Shown here piece by piece: positions 45,001-56,483 of a stretch of 64,000 nt of DNA. Made by a program: the position numbers and the translations under genes. Source of the DNA: Fomes fomentarius (lineage: Eukaryota > Basidiomycota > Agaricomycetes > Polyporales > Polyporaceae); NCBI GenBank assembly GCA_022606135.1, contig JABYQN010000004.1:496001-560000 (forward strand). The letters run 5' to 3'. The notes under the pieces were generated by a model, which was not told the origin of the DNA, searched no databases, and worked only from the letters and a program-made list of their open reading frames with translations. Every line of letters begins with the position of its first letter. Position 1 is the first letter of the stretch.

Positions 45001-48000
45001 CTGCTCACGAACCTACGGACCACGGAGATGCAGGTCAAGCTTATCACTGTCAGGGCGGTATGATTACCATATAACGCCGACCGTTGTGCTAGTCCAAACT
45101 CCTGCCGGCAGATGCAGCGCAGCACAAGCCATGGCCAGGCCCGCGTGCCACCGCACAGCTCGCTCGCATCCACGTCCTTCTCCACACCACGTAGCGGGTC
45201 CCCGAACCACATCGACCACACGCAGTACTCGTCGACAGTCTTCTCCGACGGACCACCGCGTCGGACCGACAGAAGTCATCCCGCGCGCCACTACTAGCTA
45301 TGTAGTAACTATATCCTGCTCGCATGATGCATGATGGCATGATCATCACGCACACGCCCACGGCCCTCTCCCACGCGCGCCTGCAGCAACACAGCCGGGA
45401 GCTTCTACAGGACCCGAAACGCGGCGGGAACGTGATATGGTCATAATCTACTTACAAGGACGTACTTAGGTACCTTAAAGAAGGCCGTGATCAGCGACGC
45501 GACGAGCAGGAAGCCCGCCCGAGCCCGACCGCCTCCGCCTCGCCTCACCCTCCCCATCGAACCTTATTCTCCCTCTGCCGTCCAACTGTGTCCTCCCAGC
45601 TTCTCCAAACTCTCCAAGCTCAACACCTCCCCACCTCCGCCGAGCGCCTTCCCCTCCTCCCTGCCACCCTACCTTACCTTGCATCGTCCCCAATCTGGCA
45701 TCCACCACGCCGAGTTCGGGAGCACGGGGCGTAAACCGTCAAACCGACAGCCGCACCGCATCCCGCGACAGCCCTGCTCGCGGTCCCACTTCTTTCAGGG
45801 CGAACGCATCACGCATGTATCACCCACCCCCGGAACACATCCCCCCATCTCCATCCCCATCCACATCGCGAACCACAACCGCACACCACCACGAACAAGA
45901 AGAAACAAACCGATGGAAGATGCGGCGGTGCACTGCACACGAACAACGGCGGCGGCATGTTACCGTAACTGGAACTGGAACTGGAACTGGAACTGGTGGG
46001 CATGCATGCCGCCGCCACCGTACGCGTGCCAGTGTATGCTATCAAGGTTTCCTGTTTGCTGGGATTGGCAAGCAGGACGGCCCAGGGCCGCTGGCCGCAT
46101 CCGGCTATAACCATTCGAGGTACGTGCTTACCTTGACGTTGACGTCCCAGGCGTTTGGGCCGCTCGAGCGTCCGGTCCTTCTTGACTTCTCGCGTCCCTA
46201 ACAAGGAGGTCACGACGCTCCAGAGCCCAAATAGCCCAGAGGTTCCGTGACAGCCCACGCTTCAAGCTTCAGGCCGGGCGAGAACGTCCCTCCCAAGATG
46301 CCTACGCTCGAGCTTGAGCTTGTTGCGCGAACCGGGCTTGTAGTGCGGGCTTCAGTCCTTGGTCGTGTTGTTCCGTCTTGCACGTTCATCGTCATGTCCG
46401 TGCGGCCGCGCGCCTACGAGCGTGTCCCAGCCACGGCCACGGCCTGAGGCAGCTGTGTGAGTCGACGCGTCCACGGGACCCTGCGAGCCGATGTTGCCAT
46501 TGGGTGGAGAGGCTGGAGGTTTGAATTTGACGAAGCGGGCCCGGGCCTGTGGGTCGTCCAATTTCGCCGTCGTGCGTCTCGTCTTCTCCTAGCGTCCGTT
46601 TGCTTGTTTGCTTGCTAAGTTGCCGTTAGCTGCGCCCTTGCGCGTTGGGCTGCTTACGGTGCCTGCCTGCCTCGGTGAGTTGCGGGAACGCGATCGTTCG
46701 TTTACACTGACAAGTACAGTAAGCTGGACGCAAACACGCGCACGTTGATATGCCTATACCTATACCACCTAAAATACCTGTCGAGACCTCGTGAGCTCGG
46801 CCCTCGGCCTTCTGTCCGCATTCTCTGCAGACAGGAGCGCACACACGGTTACGGGCCTACCGTCAGCCTCGGTAGCGTGTGGCGGCCTTCTTCTTGGCTT
46901 CTCTTCTTCTCTCGCTGCGTTCGTGCCTGTATCCGTGCGTTCTCCAGCGACTGGACGAGGTGGACGGGTTCCACGCCGTCCGAGTCCGCATCCATACTTA
47001 GATATCGATGCTATTCAACGTCCTGATCCCGTGGCCGCCTGTGCGCGACACGAAGTGGCATGATATGAATTTGCGGTGGCGGAGGCAGTTGCGTAACCCC
47101 GGGTTGTCAGTAAGCGAGTCCCGGTCGGCGACTTGGGGATGACTGAAACTGACCGCTATACGTGAACGTGTACGGCATCATGCGGATATTCTCCGCCGCT
47201 AGGTGGTATGCCGCTCGTCGGCCATTATCCACGTCCACTTCCTCGTCCATGACGGCCGCGAGCTAGACGACTGGAGAACGCGAAGGGCGATCGGTGGACG
47301 GTTCGAGGGGAGTGGAGTTGCAGTTCCGTAGCCAGCCTTTCATTATGCCATAACCGACCCTGCGCTATCTGCCCTCTTCCTCCGCCGCACCCGCGCGCGG
47401 GTCCTATGATTGTTGGTGGCTGAGGACTAGTCCGTGCCCGACACATTCACCAAGTACGCACCAAGCCATCGACGCAATCAGGCGGGATTCTCCACTGGCT
47501 ATCCTATCCGGGGATACGGGCGCGCATCCGTACGTGAATCCCTCGCGTAGATGGTCGCCTCAGTGGTGGCGAGTGGTTCCCTCTCAGACGTCGCCCTCGG
47601 TCGTTACGCCTCCTTGTCAGTCTTCCGGGTGCGCCGTCGTGCTCGAGCCCAGTAAGCGCATGGGAAGATAGATATGACGCAAGGCGTCGAGGCGTGCGAG
47701 CTGCATGCCACGCTGTCAGGCCGACACCCGATACGTTTGGCGGAAGGGAAGGACAGTCGCGGTTCGTTCGCGGGAGAGCTCTGGAAGATGGGGAAGTGCA
47801 CGTCCCGCATCCGTTACGCGGCGCGGCGCGTTTGGCGTTCGCCTGCCTGCGCGTATTACGCACACGCACAGACAACTGGCCAGGCCGTCCGAGCTGCTCT
47901 CGAAGGCCGAAGCATGCAGCACGCGGGGCGCGCGGCGTGCGGCGTGCGACGTATATCTGGGGCGCGAAGCTCGGGGATGGATGGGATTCCTTTGAAGATC

Positions 48001-50408
48001 GTTATCGGATTAGATTGAGAAGCACGACGGGCGATAGAAGGAGGCCTCACTGGTCATCATCATATCTCATCCTTGCTCTCTACAGTACCAACCACCCAAT
48101 TCTGTTCTGCCTTCATCAGTATCAATACACCACTCGGCCAGTGCCCGCCTGTGCCTCTCCGCGCCCGACCGGTGGATGGCTTCTTCACCTTTCGCATCTG
48201 TACATCCAATCATCCATGACGCAGGCGCAGACGCATTCGGACGGACGTCGCAGCAACAGCAGCAGCACCACCACCAGCAGTGGCACGCGCTCGGCTCTCG
48301 GCCGTCATGCGCAATGACTACTGCACACAAACCCAGGGGCCGCACCGCAGACGTCGGAGCGCAGGTCGGACGTCCGCCATGGCCCATCCGAATCTTTCGA
48401 CGTGTGTTGACGTCCCCAACCCACCTTCGGCGCATCGCGTCCATGCGCCAGGCAGGGTAAGGCAGACACGCTCCCTTTTCCTTGTATCCCTTGGTTCCTT
48501 CCCGCGTTCCCGTTCTCGTGCGTGTAAAACTGGCAACGAACGACGGCCTCTCAAGAAAACCCATCCTCTTCTGTGCTTCGGCAATTTTGGCGTGCTTCGT
48601 CGCTTCGGTGTGCCCACCCAAGCCATGCTTCCCGGGCTGCCGCTTCGCGTTCCGTGTCCCGAGCTCCGACGACCCCGCCCGGAAAGAGTGCAGACGCTGG
48701 CTGGCAGCGGCGGCGGCGGCGGGCACGGAGGGAAGGGAAGGGAAGATCGGAGGAGAGAAGAGCGCCACGGCGGCTGGGCTCTGGGCTCTGGGCAAAGGCA
48801 CACACACAAAGCATACCCGAGCATACGCAGCAGCCCAGCGCAGAAGAGGAAGGTCGGAGAAGCCAGGCTGAGGGAAGCAGGGGGCCCGGCGAATGTCCTG
48901 CCACGAGCCGAACGCGAGATAGAGCCGGTGGGGAGGAGGAGGGCGTGGGAGAGTTGGGTTGGGTTGGGAGGAGCGCGAGTCAGAGAAGAAGCAAGGAGAA
49001 GCGGGGAGAGCTGATAGCAGCTGCACAGTGCGCAACTGCGCAAATGGGAAGAAGGGCCGCGATTGGACGGCTGTGGGAAGGAAACTGTAAAAAAGGTGTC
49101 GCCCCAAGACTGCCCTCCTCCACCTTCCCCCTTCTCCCTTCCCCGTTCTCCCAAGGAAGGGCCGAATGCGGTAGTACTGATCGCACTACTTTGCGGCTGC
49201 GGGTGCAGAGATATGAGGAGATGCGCAGAGTCTATCCGAGATGCGAGATGCGAGATTGGGTAGATTGGGTGCGGCGAGAGAGGGGGTTGCCGTGCGTGCG
49301 TGCGTCTGGGGATTCGCGATACGGGAACGAAGCCCAATCGTATCACGGCAAGATATAATATGCAAATGGCCTGAATGATGTCGAGGGCGGCGAGGCGACG
49401 ACGATGACGAGGACGAGCCAATGGGAAGCGCAGGGCCTACGTAGTAACAAACTGTGCGTGAGGAAGGGCCAGACCGCAAGCGTAATGATAGCCCGGAAAG
49501 AGTAGAAAATACATACACGGGTGCACGACAACACGGGAGAGAGAGAACGTAATAGGAAGGGAGAAGCAAAGGAAGCATGACCTGACAGACCTAGTACCGG
49601 TACCGACGACGAGTGCGGGAACACCTTTGTGGTATATGCGAGTGGGAGGGGCGGGGCGGGGGACGGAAGCTGGGGGCTGGGAGCTGGGATTAATGATACA
49701 CACTGGCTGGCGCTGGCCGGCTTGGGGCACTGGACGCACTGGACGCGGGACGGATTGGGGGGAGGAACTGCAATGTTTTTAAGAGAGTGAGCGAGCATCG
49801 TTCACGGAGCATTTGCATAGGAAGGACGAGCGAGAGCAGCGAGCGATCGAGATTGGATATTGAGAATGAGAATGAGAGGACGAGAGGGCGAGCGAGGGCA
49901 AACCGGACCGGCAAGAGTTGAGTCGGGAAAATAAAGTTGGGCGGGGGCAGGGCAGGGCAAGTGCGAAGAAGAAGGAGAAGGAGAAGAATAAGAAGCGGGC
50001 CCATGCGTGGTGGATCCAGAACTGCGGACTGGGCAGCTAGCAACAAGCACAAGCAGGCATGCAGATAGATTATTTGGGGATGTGGGTGGGGGACTCGAGA
50101 TTGGCGATTGCGATTGGGACACCGGACGCCGAGGACTTGGGGGGGATTCGCAGTGACGTCGGCGTAGCGTATGCGGCGTGCAGCGGTTGGCAGCAATGAC
50201 AAGGACGACAACTACGACAACGATGACGATGACGACGACCCAGTTGGCGAGGGGGGTGGCGGTGGCGGGGCTGAGGGATAGAATAACGATGAGAATGGAA
50301 GAGCCTTGGGCAGGAGCAGGAGCAGCAGCGAGGTCAAGAGAGAGATAGAGAGAGACAAACGGCCGCCCCCGAGCAGCGAGGCTCAAGGGCCGCACACCAC
50401 GCACGCCT
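36065..50408. other. 14.3 kb region without supportable genes
   Basis: Between two same-strand transcription factor genes no open frame carries a recognisable motif, no splice-joined protein could be built, and no complete transposon (reverse transcriptase, integrase, transposase, helicase) was read. Frames up to 367 codons near 48-49.4 kb lie on both strands of one GC-rich, low-complexity stretch and are overlapping noise. A perfect AACTGG x5 array is at 45967-45996. The left part must contain the promoter of paralogue 1. Non-coding RNAs or strongly diverged transposon remains cannot be excluded by eye. Confidence 0.4.
45967..45996. repeat. Hexanucleotide tandem repeat AACTGG x5
   Basis: There are five perfect head-to-tail copies of AACTGG in non-coding sequence. 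It is a simple microsatellite-like tract with no evident function. Confidence 0.9.
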
Positions 50409-52975
50409 CTAGACGAGCAACAAGAGGTCGGGATGGGTCTCGCGCATGACCTCGCGCCAGTCCACAGGCGTGCAGTGCCCCCGCTCGCGCTCGCGGTCCC
50501 GGCGTGCCCACACCTGCGTCATGAGGCGCATCACCTCTGAGATGTTGCCGACGGACTCGTGCTGCTGCTTCTCGAGCATCTGGAGGAGGAACGCGCGCTG
50601 GCGGGGGTCGTCCGTGAGGCAGCCCGAGATGCAGATCCCGAACACGACGCTGCGCACGACGCTCCTGTGCACCGACGTCGGCGCGTCCGGCACCTCGCGC
50701 AGCGCCTCGATCGTCTCCGTCACCGCGTTCATGATCTCCGGGCACGCAGGGTAGTCCCCGGAGAGCACCGTGTGCAGGTACACCTTGGCCGACGCCCGGA
50801 AGATGCTGTTCGTCAGCCGCCGCCGCTGCGCGACCTCGACGTCGGGCCCGTGCTGCCCGTTCATGTGCACGTGGCTCTGCAGCGCGTGCGGCCCGAACAT
50901 GCCCGGCTGCAGGGGCACGACCCCGTTGAGCGGGCTCGTCGGCGCGAGCAGCGTCGCCTCGATGTCCGCCCCACGGTGGACGAGGTCCGGGATGGACAGG
51001 CAGCCGCGCCGCAGGTGGCTCTCCTTCCAGTGCGCCAGGTTCGAGATCTCCGCGATCGCGAGCACGATCTTGTTCTCGCAGCCCATGACCGGCAGCATCG
51101 AGATCTCTGGTGCGCCCGCGAGCGGGTCCCCGATGTACGCGCCCGTGAACAGCAGCCGGTATGTCTCCAGGAAGCGTGGAACTTGCTGTGTCGTCACGCT
51201 CGCCAGCACGTCGAACCACATCGTCGTCTTGATGATAAACCGAGTGCTCTCTGAGCACCGTCGGAGCGCCTCCTCGGGACCGTAGAAGCGCGGGTCGTTC
51301 AGCATGCCTTGCACATACTGGCTCGCGATGTCGAGCCAAATTTCCCAGCTACCGCGCCCACCGGAGAACAGGAAACTTGACACGATATGCAGGCCGGCCA
51401 TGGCGTCTCCCTCCGTGTATGACCTCCGATCCCCCATCAGCAGCGTGTTTTGTATCCGCCGGAAGATGTGTCCAACTGCAGTAGAGTCGGTTTGCGATGG
51501 ATACCGCATGCAGTTCATGTGCAGTGCAGACAACAGACATGCTGCATCTCGCGCTGGACCACTGTTCTGGATGAGATTAAACATGAACTCCTTGATTGAC
51601 GCGTCGGCGAGCAGGTACTGTATCGGCAAGACATTGAGGAGGTAGTGCTGAATGAGGTGATTCTGTTCAGTGGGTACAACAAGACCGTAGCCATTCAATG
51701 CGATCGGCATACGAGGTCCCTCCGGGCTAGGCATACCATGCTCATCGTCATCCGAGAAGCTGTTCGGATCGATGTTGTACGATGGCGCAAGCGAGGAGTG
51801 AGGATGATTGTAGTATGCCGGCGCCGGTGTGGAGGGGAGGTACGATGGGGTCGATATTGAAGTCAGCGCTGTTGACATCCCGGATGCTGCTGATACCGAA
51901 GTCGAGTTGTAGAACGATGATGCACCAACATGTGATGGCCCTGCCAACAGAGGAGGGCATTAATCATGATACATTCATAATACACTAATAACGGTACGGC
52001 GCCTTACAGGAGGAGGAAGCAGAAACTATAGAGGTAGGGGATTGTATCATATTAGAGGGAGGCTGAGGCTGAGGCGGAGCTGGGGCAGAAGGATGGTACA
52101 ACATGTCGTTCACGTTGGGGAGCTGCATCGGGCCCCGATTCATGGCAGGGTCATGCGGACCCAGCTCCGGGAGGGAGGGCTGCCAGTCTGGGGGAGTTTA
52201 CTACCAAGAAACGGGTATAAAAGTAGGAGGGTACATACTCTGACCGTAGTGAGGGGGTTGCTGCTCTGGAGCAGGCATACCCGGATAATGAGCAGGAGCA
52301 CGCTCGAAAGAAGTGTTCATGCCGTGTTGAGGGGGCCGTTGGCCCTCGCTCGACGTGGCGGAGAGGGTAGGAGTGGGAGGGCTCGATGGCGAGGGGTGGA
52401 GGTGGTCGACCAAAACGAGAACAGGGGGATGCTCCTCGTTGGTGCGCGGGCCCGAGCCCGAGTGGCCCTTAATCATGCCCTGCGAAGCAAGGAAGGTCTT
52501 GATCTTCTCGCGCAGCTCACTGACGCTGTTGTTCTCCTGGAGATAGGACGAACGTGAGTAAACTGCTAATCGCCGACTAAGACGCCGCAAGACAGACGCA
52601 CTCTCATCCAGTCTGGCCGTTTGGCGCCGAATCCAAGACACTGCAACCTGAGACGGACGCAAGTCTGGCAAGCACCCTCTTCGTTCGGCTGCTCATCGCA
52701 TTTCTGGAGTTGAGGAAAATTGACAAGGACGACAACGCGTGATGTGAGTGGCGCAGTGAACGACAGGACACAAGTGAAGAAATCAGGATGAGCAACGAGC
52801 TTGGGAGGATGATGAGCGCCTCAAGACGAACCTTCCGTCGAATCCTACAGGTGTAGCAGCCCGACTTAGCACGAACGGCGCCTTTTGGCTTGGGCGCTCC
52901 GGGCTTCTTTTGGGATCGGGCCTGTTGAGAGACAGAGGAGACGGCTTTGCGTGGGCTAGAAGGAGCGTCGGGCAT
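50409..52975 (-). CDS. Zn(II)2Cys6 transcription factor, Fungal_trans_2 type, paralogue 2
   Basis: Exons, in transcript order, 52975-52832, 52703-52602, 52536-52239, 52187-52008 and 51940-50409 give 751 residues in one open frame. The binuclear cluster spans exons 1-2: SGCYTCRIRRK-KCDEQPNEEGACQTC then VRLRLQC, followed by LGFGAKRPDWMR. A linker with SELREKIKTFLASQG and Pro/Gln/Ser-rich sequence follows. The regulatory domain has LPIQYLLADASIKEFMFNLI, VLAIAEISNLAHWKESHLRR, ASAKVYLHTVLSG and CISGCLTDDPRQR. These blocks match paralogue 1 in order, and the introns after RRK, after PDWMR and at the DW/NW linker coincide. It lacks the extra cluster intron and the C-terminal introns of paralogue 1. 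Targets unknown; basidiomycete regulators of this type act in nutrition or development. Confidence 0.9.
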
Positions 52976-54620
52976 GTGTGTAGACTGTCGAGGACTAGTG
53001 TAGAATAAAGTGCGCAGGGGGGAGGAGGACAGTCACCGACAGACGGGGAGTGGTGGGCGGTTGTTGGGAGAAGCGAGAGCAAGAGCACTTATGTACTCCA
53101 GGGCGCTGGGCAACCCGTGCGAACTTTGCCCTGTTGAACTGCTTTATTTTCCTCTGTTTACCTCTTACCTTATCCTCCCGTCCCCGGACACCCCCACCAC
53201 GCGTCTATTTTCATTCGTCGCCAGACACCGCCATTCCCGGCATCACGTAAGGCCTGCTCTACTTATAATCCAATATTGCGCGCCCGTCAGCCAGTATTAC
53301 TCCTCCTACGCGGATACGCCGCCGCCTCTCTCCGCACGGGGCTGGTGAGGCCCTGGCAGTCGTGGGCCCAACTGTTGTGGTGCTGCGGTTGCGGTGCATA
53401 CTGGTCACGGAGGAGAATGGAAGGAGCGCCCTCAAACTTTGTTTGGGCGAGAAAGGCAGGCGCTGCCCCTCTGCGTGGACGAGAGCGTCCTCGTGTCCGC
53501 CCGGTTGCTTGGTCACAAGGCTTCCCGATAAAGCCCACAGCCGCTGAGATCGGATCCCTGTCATTAGGCACCCGATTTTGCCGCCCGTTCGTTCTAGACT
53601 GACAGCGCCCGTCGTCTGAGTCCGAGTCTGAGTCTCACTCAGAGTCAGTACCTACTCTCCGACTCCGCCTCCGCCGGCCTTATCCTGCCCTCCATCCTCC
53701 ATCCCTCTCGCCCGACTCTCCCACAGGCCTAGCTATGTCCTCTTCCTTTCTCTCCTGCCCCCCTTCTCGCCCACCTCCACCCCATCCCTGACCCAATTAC
53801 CCCCGCAGACACCCCGAGCCCAGCTGGGCATGCAGACCCTGACCGCATCCGAGCCTGCACAAATCATTTGACCGCACGACGTGTCAACGCATTTCTGGTG
53901 GCCGCTAAACTCACTCCAGCTCCGCACCAACTAGTCGGCGCTTACCTAAATCTACGACGTCTCTCGGATCCATCGCGGACACGGTCATCCTTGACAGATG
54001 CCGCCCCACATCCCGATTTCTGGCGCTACTCATACCCCCGTCCCATCCAGCGTGCACGCATCATCACTAGACTGCTCTTCGCCTCCAGGCTCCCAACGAC
54101 GACTGAGCGTCCAACACAGCCGCAGACCGGCAACCTGACAACAGCCGTATCTGTCCGCGCGCGTGTTACCGTATTACTCTAGTCTGTATTGTCTGTACTT
54201 CGCATAGCCAACGAAATAACTACTACTACTATCGTACATCTCTTCTTTCATCCGCCTGTCTGCATGGCATTGCGCCGCGCCCGTGCACACCAACGCACCC
54301 ACACACAGACGAAAAGACCGGCCGCTGGACGTACAGCATCCAAAAAAACGAAAACGGATACGAAACTCAGATCCCCCCGCCGGCGCCCCCGATCGAGACT
54401 TTTCGCGGTACGCAACGGCGCGAAGCCAGTCCGATGCATCTCCCCACACCTGTACTCCTCCACCATGGCCATCTCCTCCCATCGTCCAATCGTCCACGCA
54501 GCACAGATGTCCCATCTCCCGACTGCCGCCAGCGCGCAGCACAATGCAACACGTACGGAACGGTCATCCACGAAAATGAATGCGAAGTCCATTGCAGCAG
54601 CCGCCGCCGCCACGCGAGTC
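52976..54620. other. Upstream region of transcription factor paralogue 2
   Basis: This 1.6 kb spacer lies between the TF start and the 3' end of the PH-domain gene. Pyrimidine-rich blocks (for example 53650-53790) suggest promoter or leader sequence. No coding pattern was seen, and the frames of up to 108 codons carry no motif. Confidence 0.4.
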
Positions 54621-56483
54621 TCAGGATTGCCGTTCCGACGATGCTTCCTGATGCTGCATGCCGCCCGAAGTCGCGCTGCCCGCGATCCCGCCCGCGCCGC
54701 CTCCGAGCAATGGACTGCCCCCGCTGCTCAGACTCAGCCGGCGCGCGATCGAGTCCCGACGCCGCTGTGGGGACGATGTCGTGCCCGCCGTCGTGCCTGC
54801 ACCTGCACCTGCGTTCGCGTTTGGGTTTGGGTTTGGGTTTGTGCCGGTAGGTGTGTTGACGCTGCTGCTGGGATGCGGCTCCCCGGGAACGACACCCTGT
54901 CCGGTTCGGCGAGCAATGAGGGCACGGATCACGCTCAGCCACTTAATCTCTTCCTCCTCGCTGGGCGCGCAGAGTAGAAGCGTCCGCTTCGTGGTAACGA
55001 TCTTGAACGTGTGCGTGCCTGCCTTGTCTCCGCCGTCCGGTGACGAAGCCACCGCGAACTGCGGGGAGGCTGGCCCAGGGGACGCAATGTTGGGGTGACT
55101 CCGATGAGGGGGAAGATCATACTCCAACGCATCGATGATCAGCGAAAGCGGGATCTGTCGGTGAGGTTTCGTGTCCTGTAACAAGGTCGTAACGCCGGTC
55201 GGGGAGCAGAAGCATGTTCGTCAGCGGCCGACTTCGGAAACTCAAAAACACGACTAATGCGCGCACGTACCATGTGGCTTCGGGAGTAGATGAGCTTCTC
55301 GCCGCTGAGTACGAACCACCGCTTGTGCCAGTTATGCCTTCGGGAACCGCACTTCATCAGATATCCCGATAGCACCGGCTTGGAGGGGGAGGCGGCCTCG
55401 CTGACACCCGTGCCCGACGCCGGCGAGAGAACAACGGGCTTCGTGTTCGGAGATGCATCATCCGACTCCGAAGATGTCAGTTGGTGTAGGTTTGGAGATT
55501 GAGATGGAGAAGAGGACAGCCGAGGGTGGTGATGGGCCTGGCCGGGAGTGGTGGGTATCGGAATGGGCGAGCTGACAGAATTCCGAGTCGATGTTGTGAG
55601 AAGTGCATGACGTGCGTCGTTAATTGCAGCAACCCAGTCGCGGACGTCCGACACGTTCTCAGCCTGGAGGTAGAACGTCCGTGTCGGGGAGACAAGCCCA
55701 AACGTGTTCTGATGCTTCTTCAGCACGACCTGGGTGCACGAGTGGACGTCGGTGAGCTCGAGCAGCCGGAGGAGTTTATATTCGGCGGACGTCTTGTAGA
55801 ACGCCAGGTGTGCTGGGCGCAGCACGAACCAACGCTTCTTCCATGTCTAACAGACGTTGGGCGGGATTTGCGCAGGATCGAGATACGCGTCGGACAGGAG
55901 CGGACGCCGGGTGCGGGGGGAGCGCGAGCGCGAGCACAGATCAAGGCCATGAAACGCGCAGAGCAGCACACCGACGTACCTTTCTCCGCTCGCCCTTCTT
56001 CCAGAGGTATCCAGCCTTGATCACCGTCTCGTCCAAAGAGCCGCGCATGGTGGCAGTGACATCTTGCACCCTCCAGCCTCCTTCCTCGTCCTCCTCGTCT
56101 TCCTCCGACTCCTCCCCGCCGCTGTGCGACCGACGTTCCGCGATAGATGTCAGCGGCTGTGATGAGGTGGCAGCGATGTGGGGCCCGATCGGAGTGCCGG
56201 TGGACATTGGGGAGGGAGGAACAACATCAGGCGAGAATACCGAGTCCGAGTCCGACTCTGTCCCGGACACTGCAACTGGTGTAGGTTTCTGCAGTGGTGC
56301 AAGGGATTGTCAGCGCCAGCAAGCATGAGGTGTACGAGGGTGCACCGGCCCCTGGGATAGCAAGAAGCAGAGAAAGCGCGCGGCGCGGTACGGTACCTTT
56401 ACATGTGGCTTGACTGAATGCACAGACAGCTTGCGGGTGACCTCCTGGAGCGAGGGTGGTGGTGCTGAGCGCGTCGAGGACAT
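54621..56483 (-). CDS. Tandem PH-domain protein
   Basis: Exons, in transcript order, 56483-56397, 56288-55980, 55846-55271 and 55175-54621 give 508 residues. After a Ser/Pro-rich N terminus with an acidic Glu/Asp run, PH domain 1 (about residues 117-215) reads VIKAGYLWKKGERRK-TWKKRWFVLR, then FYLQAENVSDVRDWVAAIND with the conserved C-terminal helix tryptophan. PH domain 2 (about 289-410) reads VLSGYLMKCGSRRHNWHKRW and ends EEEEIKWLSVIRALIARR. The first strand of each has the K-x-G-x-L/Y-L pattern and basic loop used for phosphoinositide binding. A membrane-recruited adaptor role is likely by analogy with other two-PH proteins; partners unknown. The C-terminal tail has Asn-Pro and Gly-Ala repeats and an SPQRRRDSIARRLSLSSG motif. 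Confidence 0.88.

Noticed and set aside
48067..49421. Overlapping frames of 346-367 codons on the minus strand and 244-261 on the plus strand
   Set aside because: All lie in one GC-rich low-complexity stretch, overlap each other on both strands, and contain no domain. Long frames are expected by chance there.
54810..54845. Telomere-like (TTTGGG)n tract
   Set aside because: It lies in coding sequence of the PH-domain gene, where it encodes an Asn-Pro repeat, and the unit is TTTGGG rather than TTAGGG. It is not telomeric.
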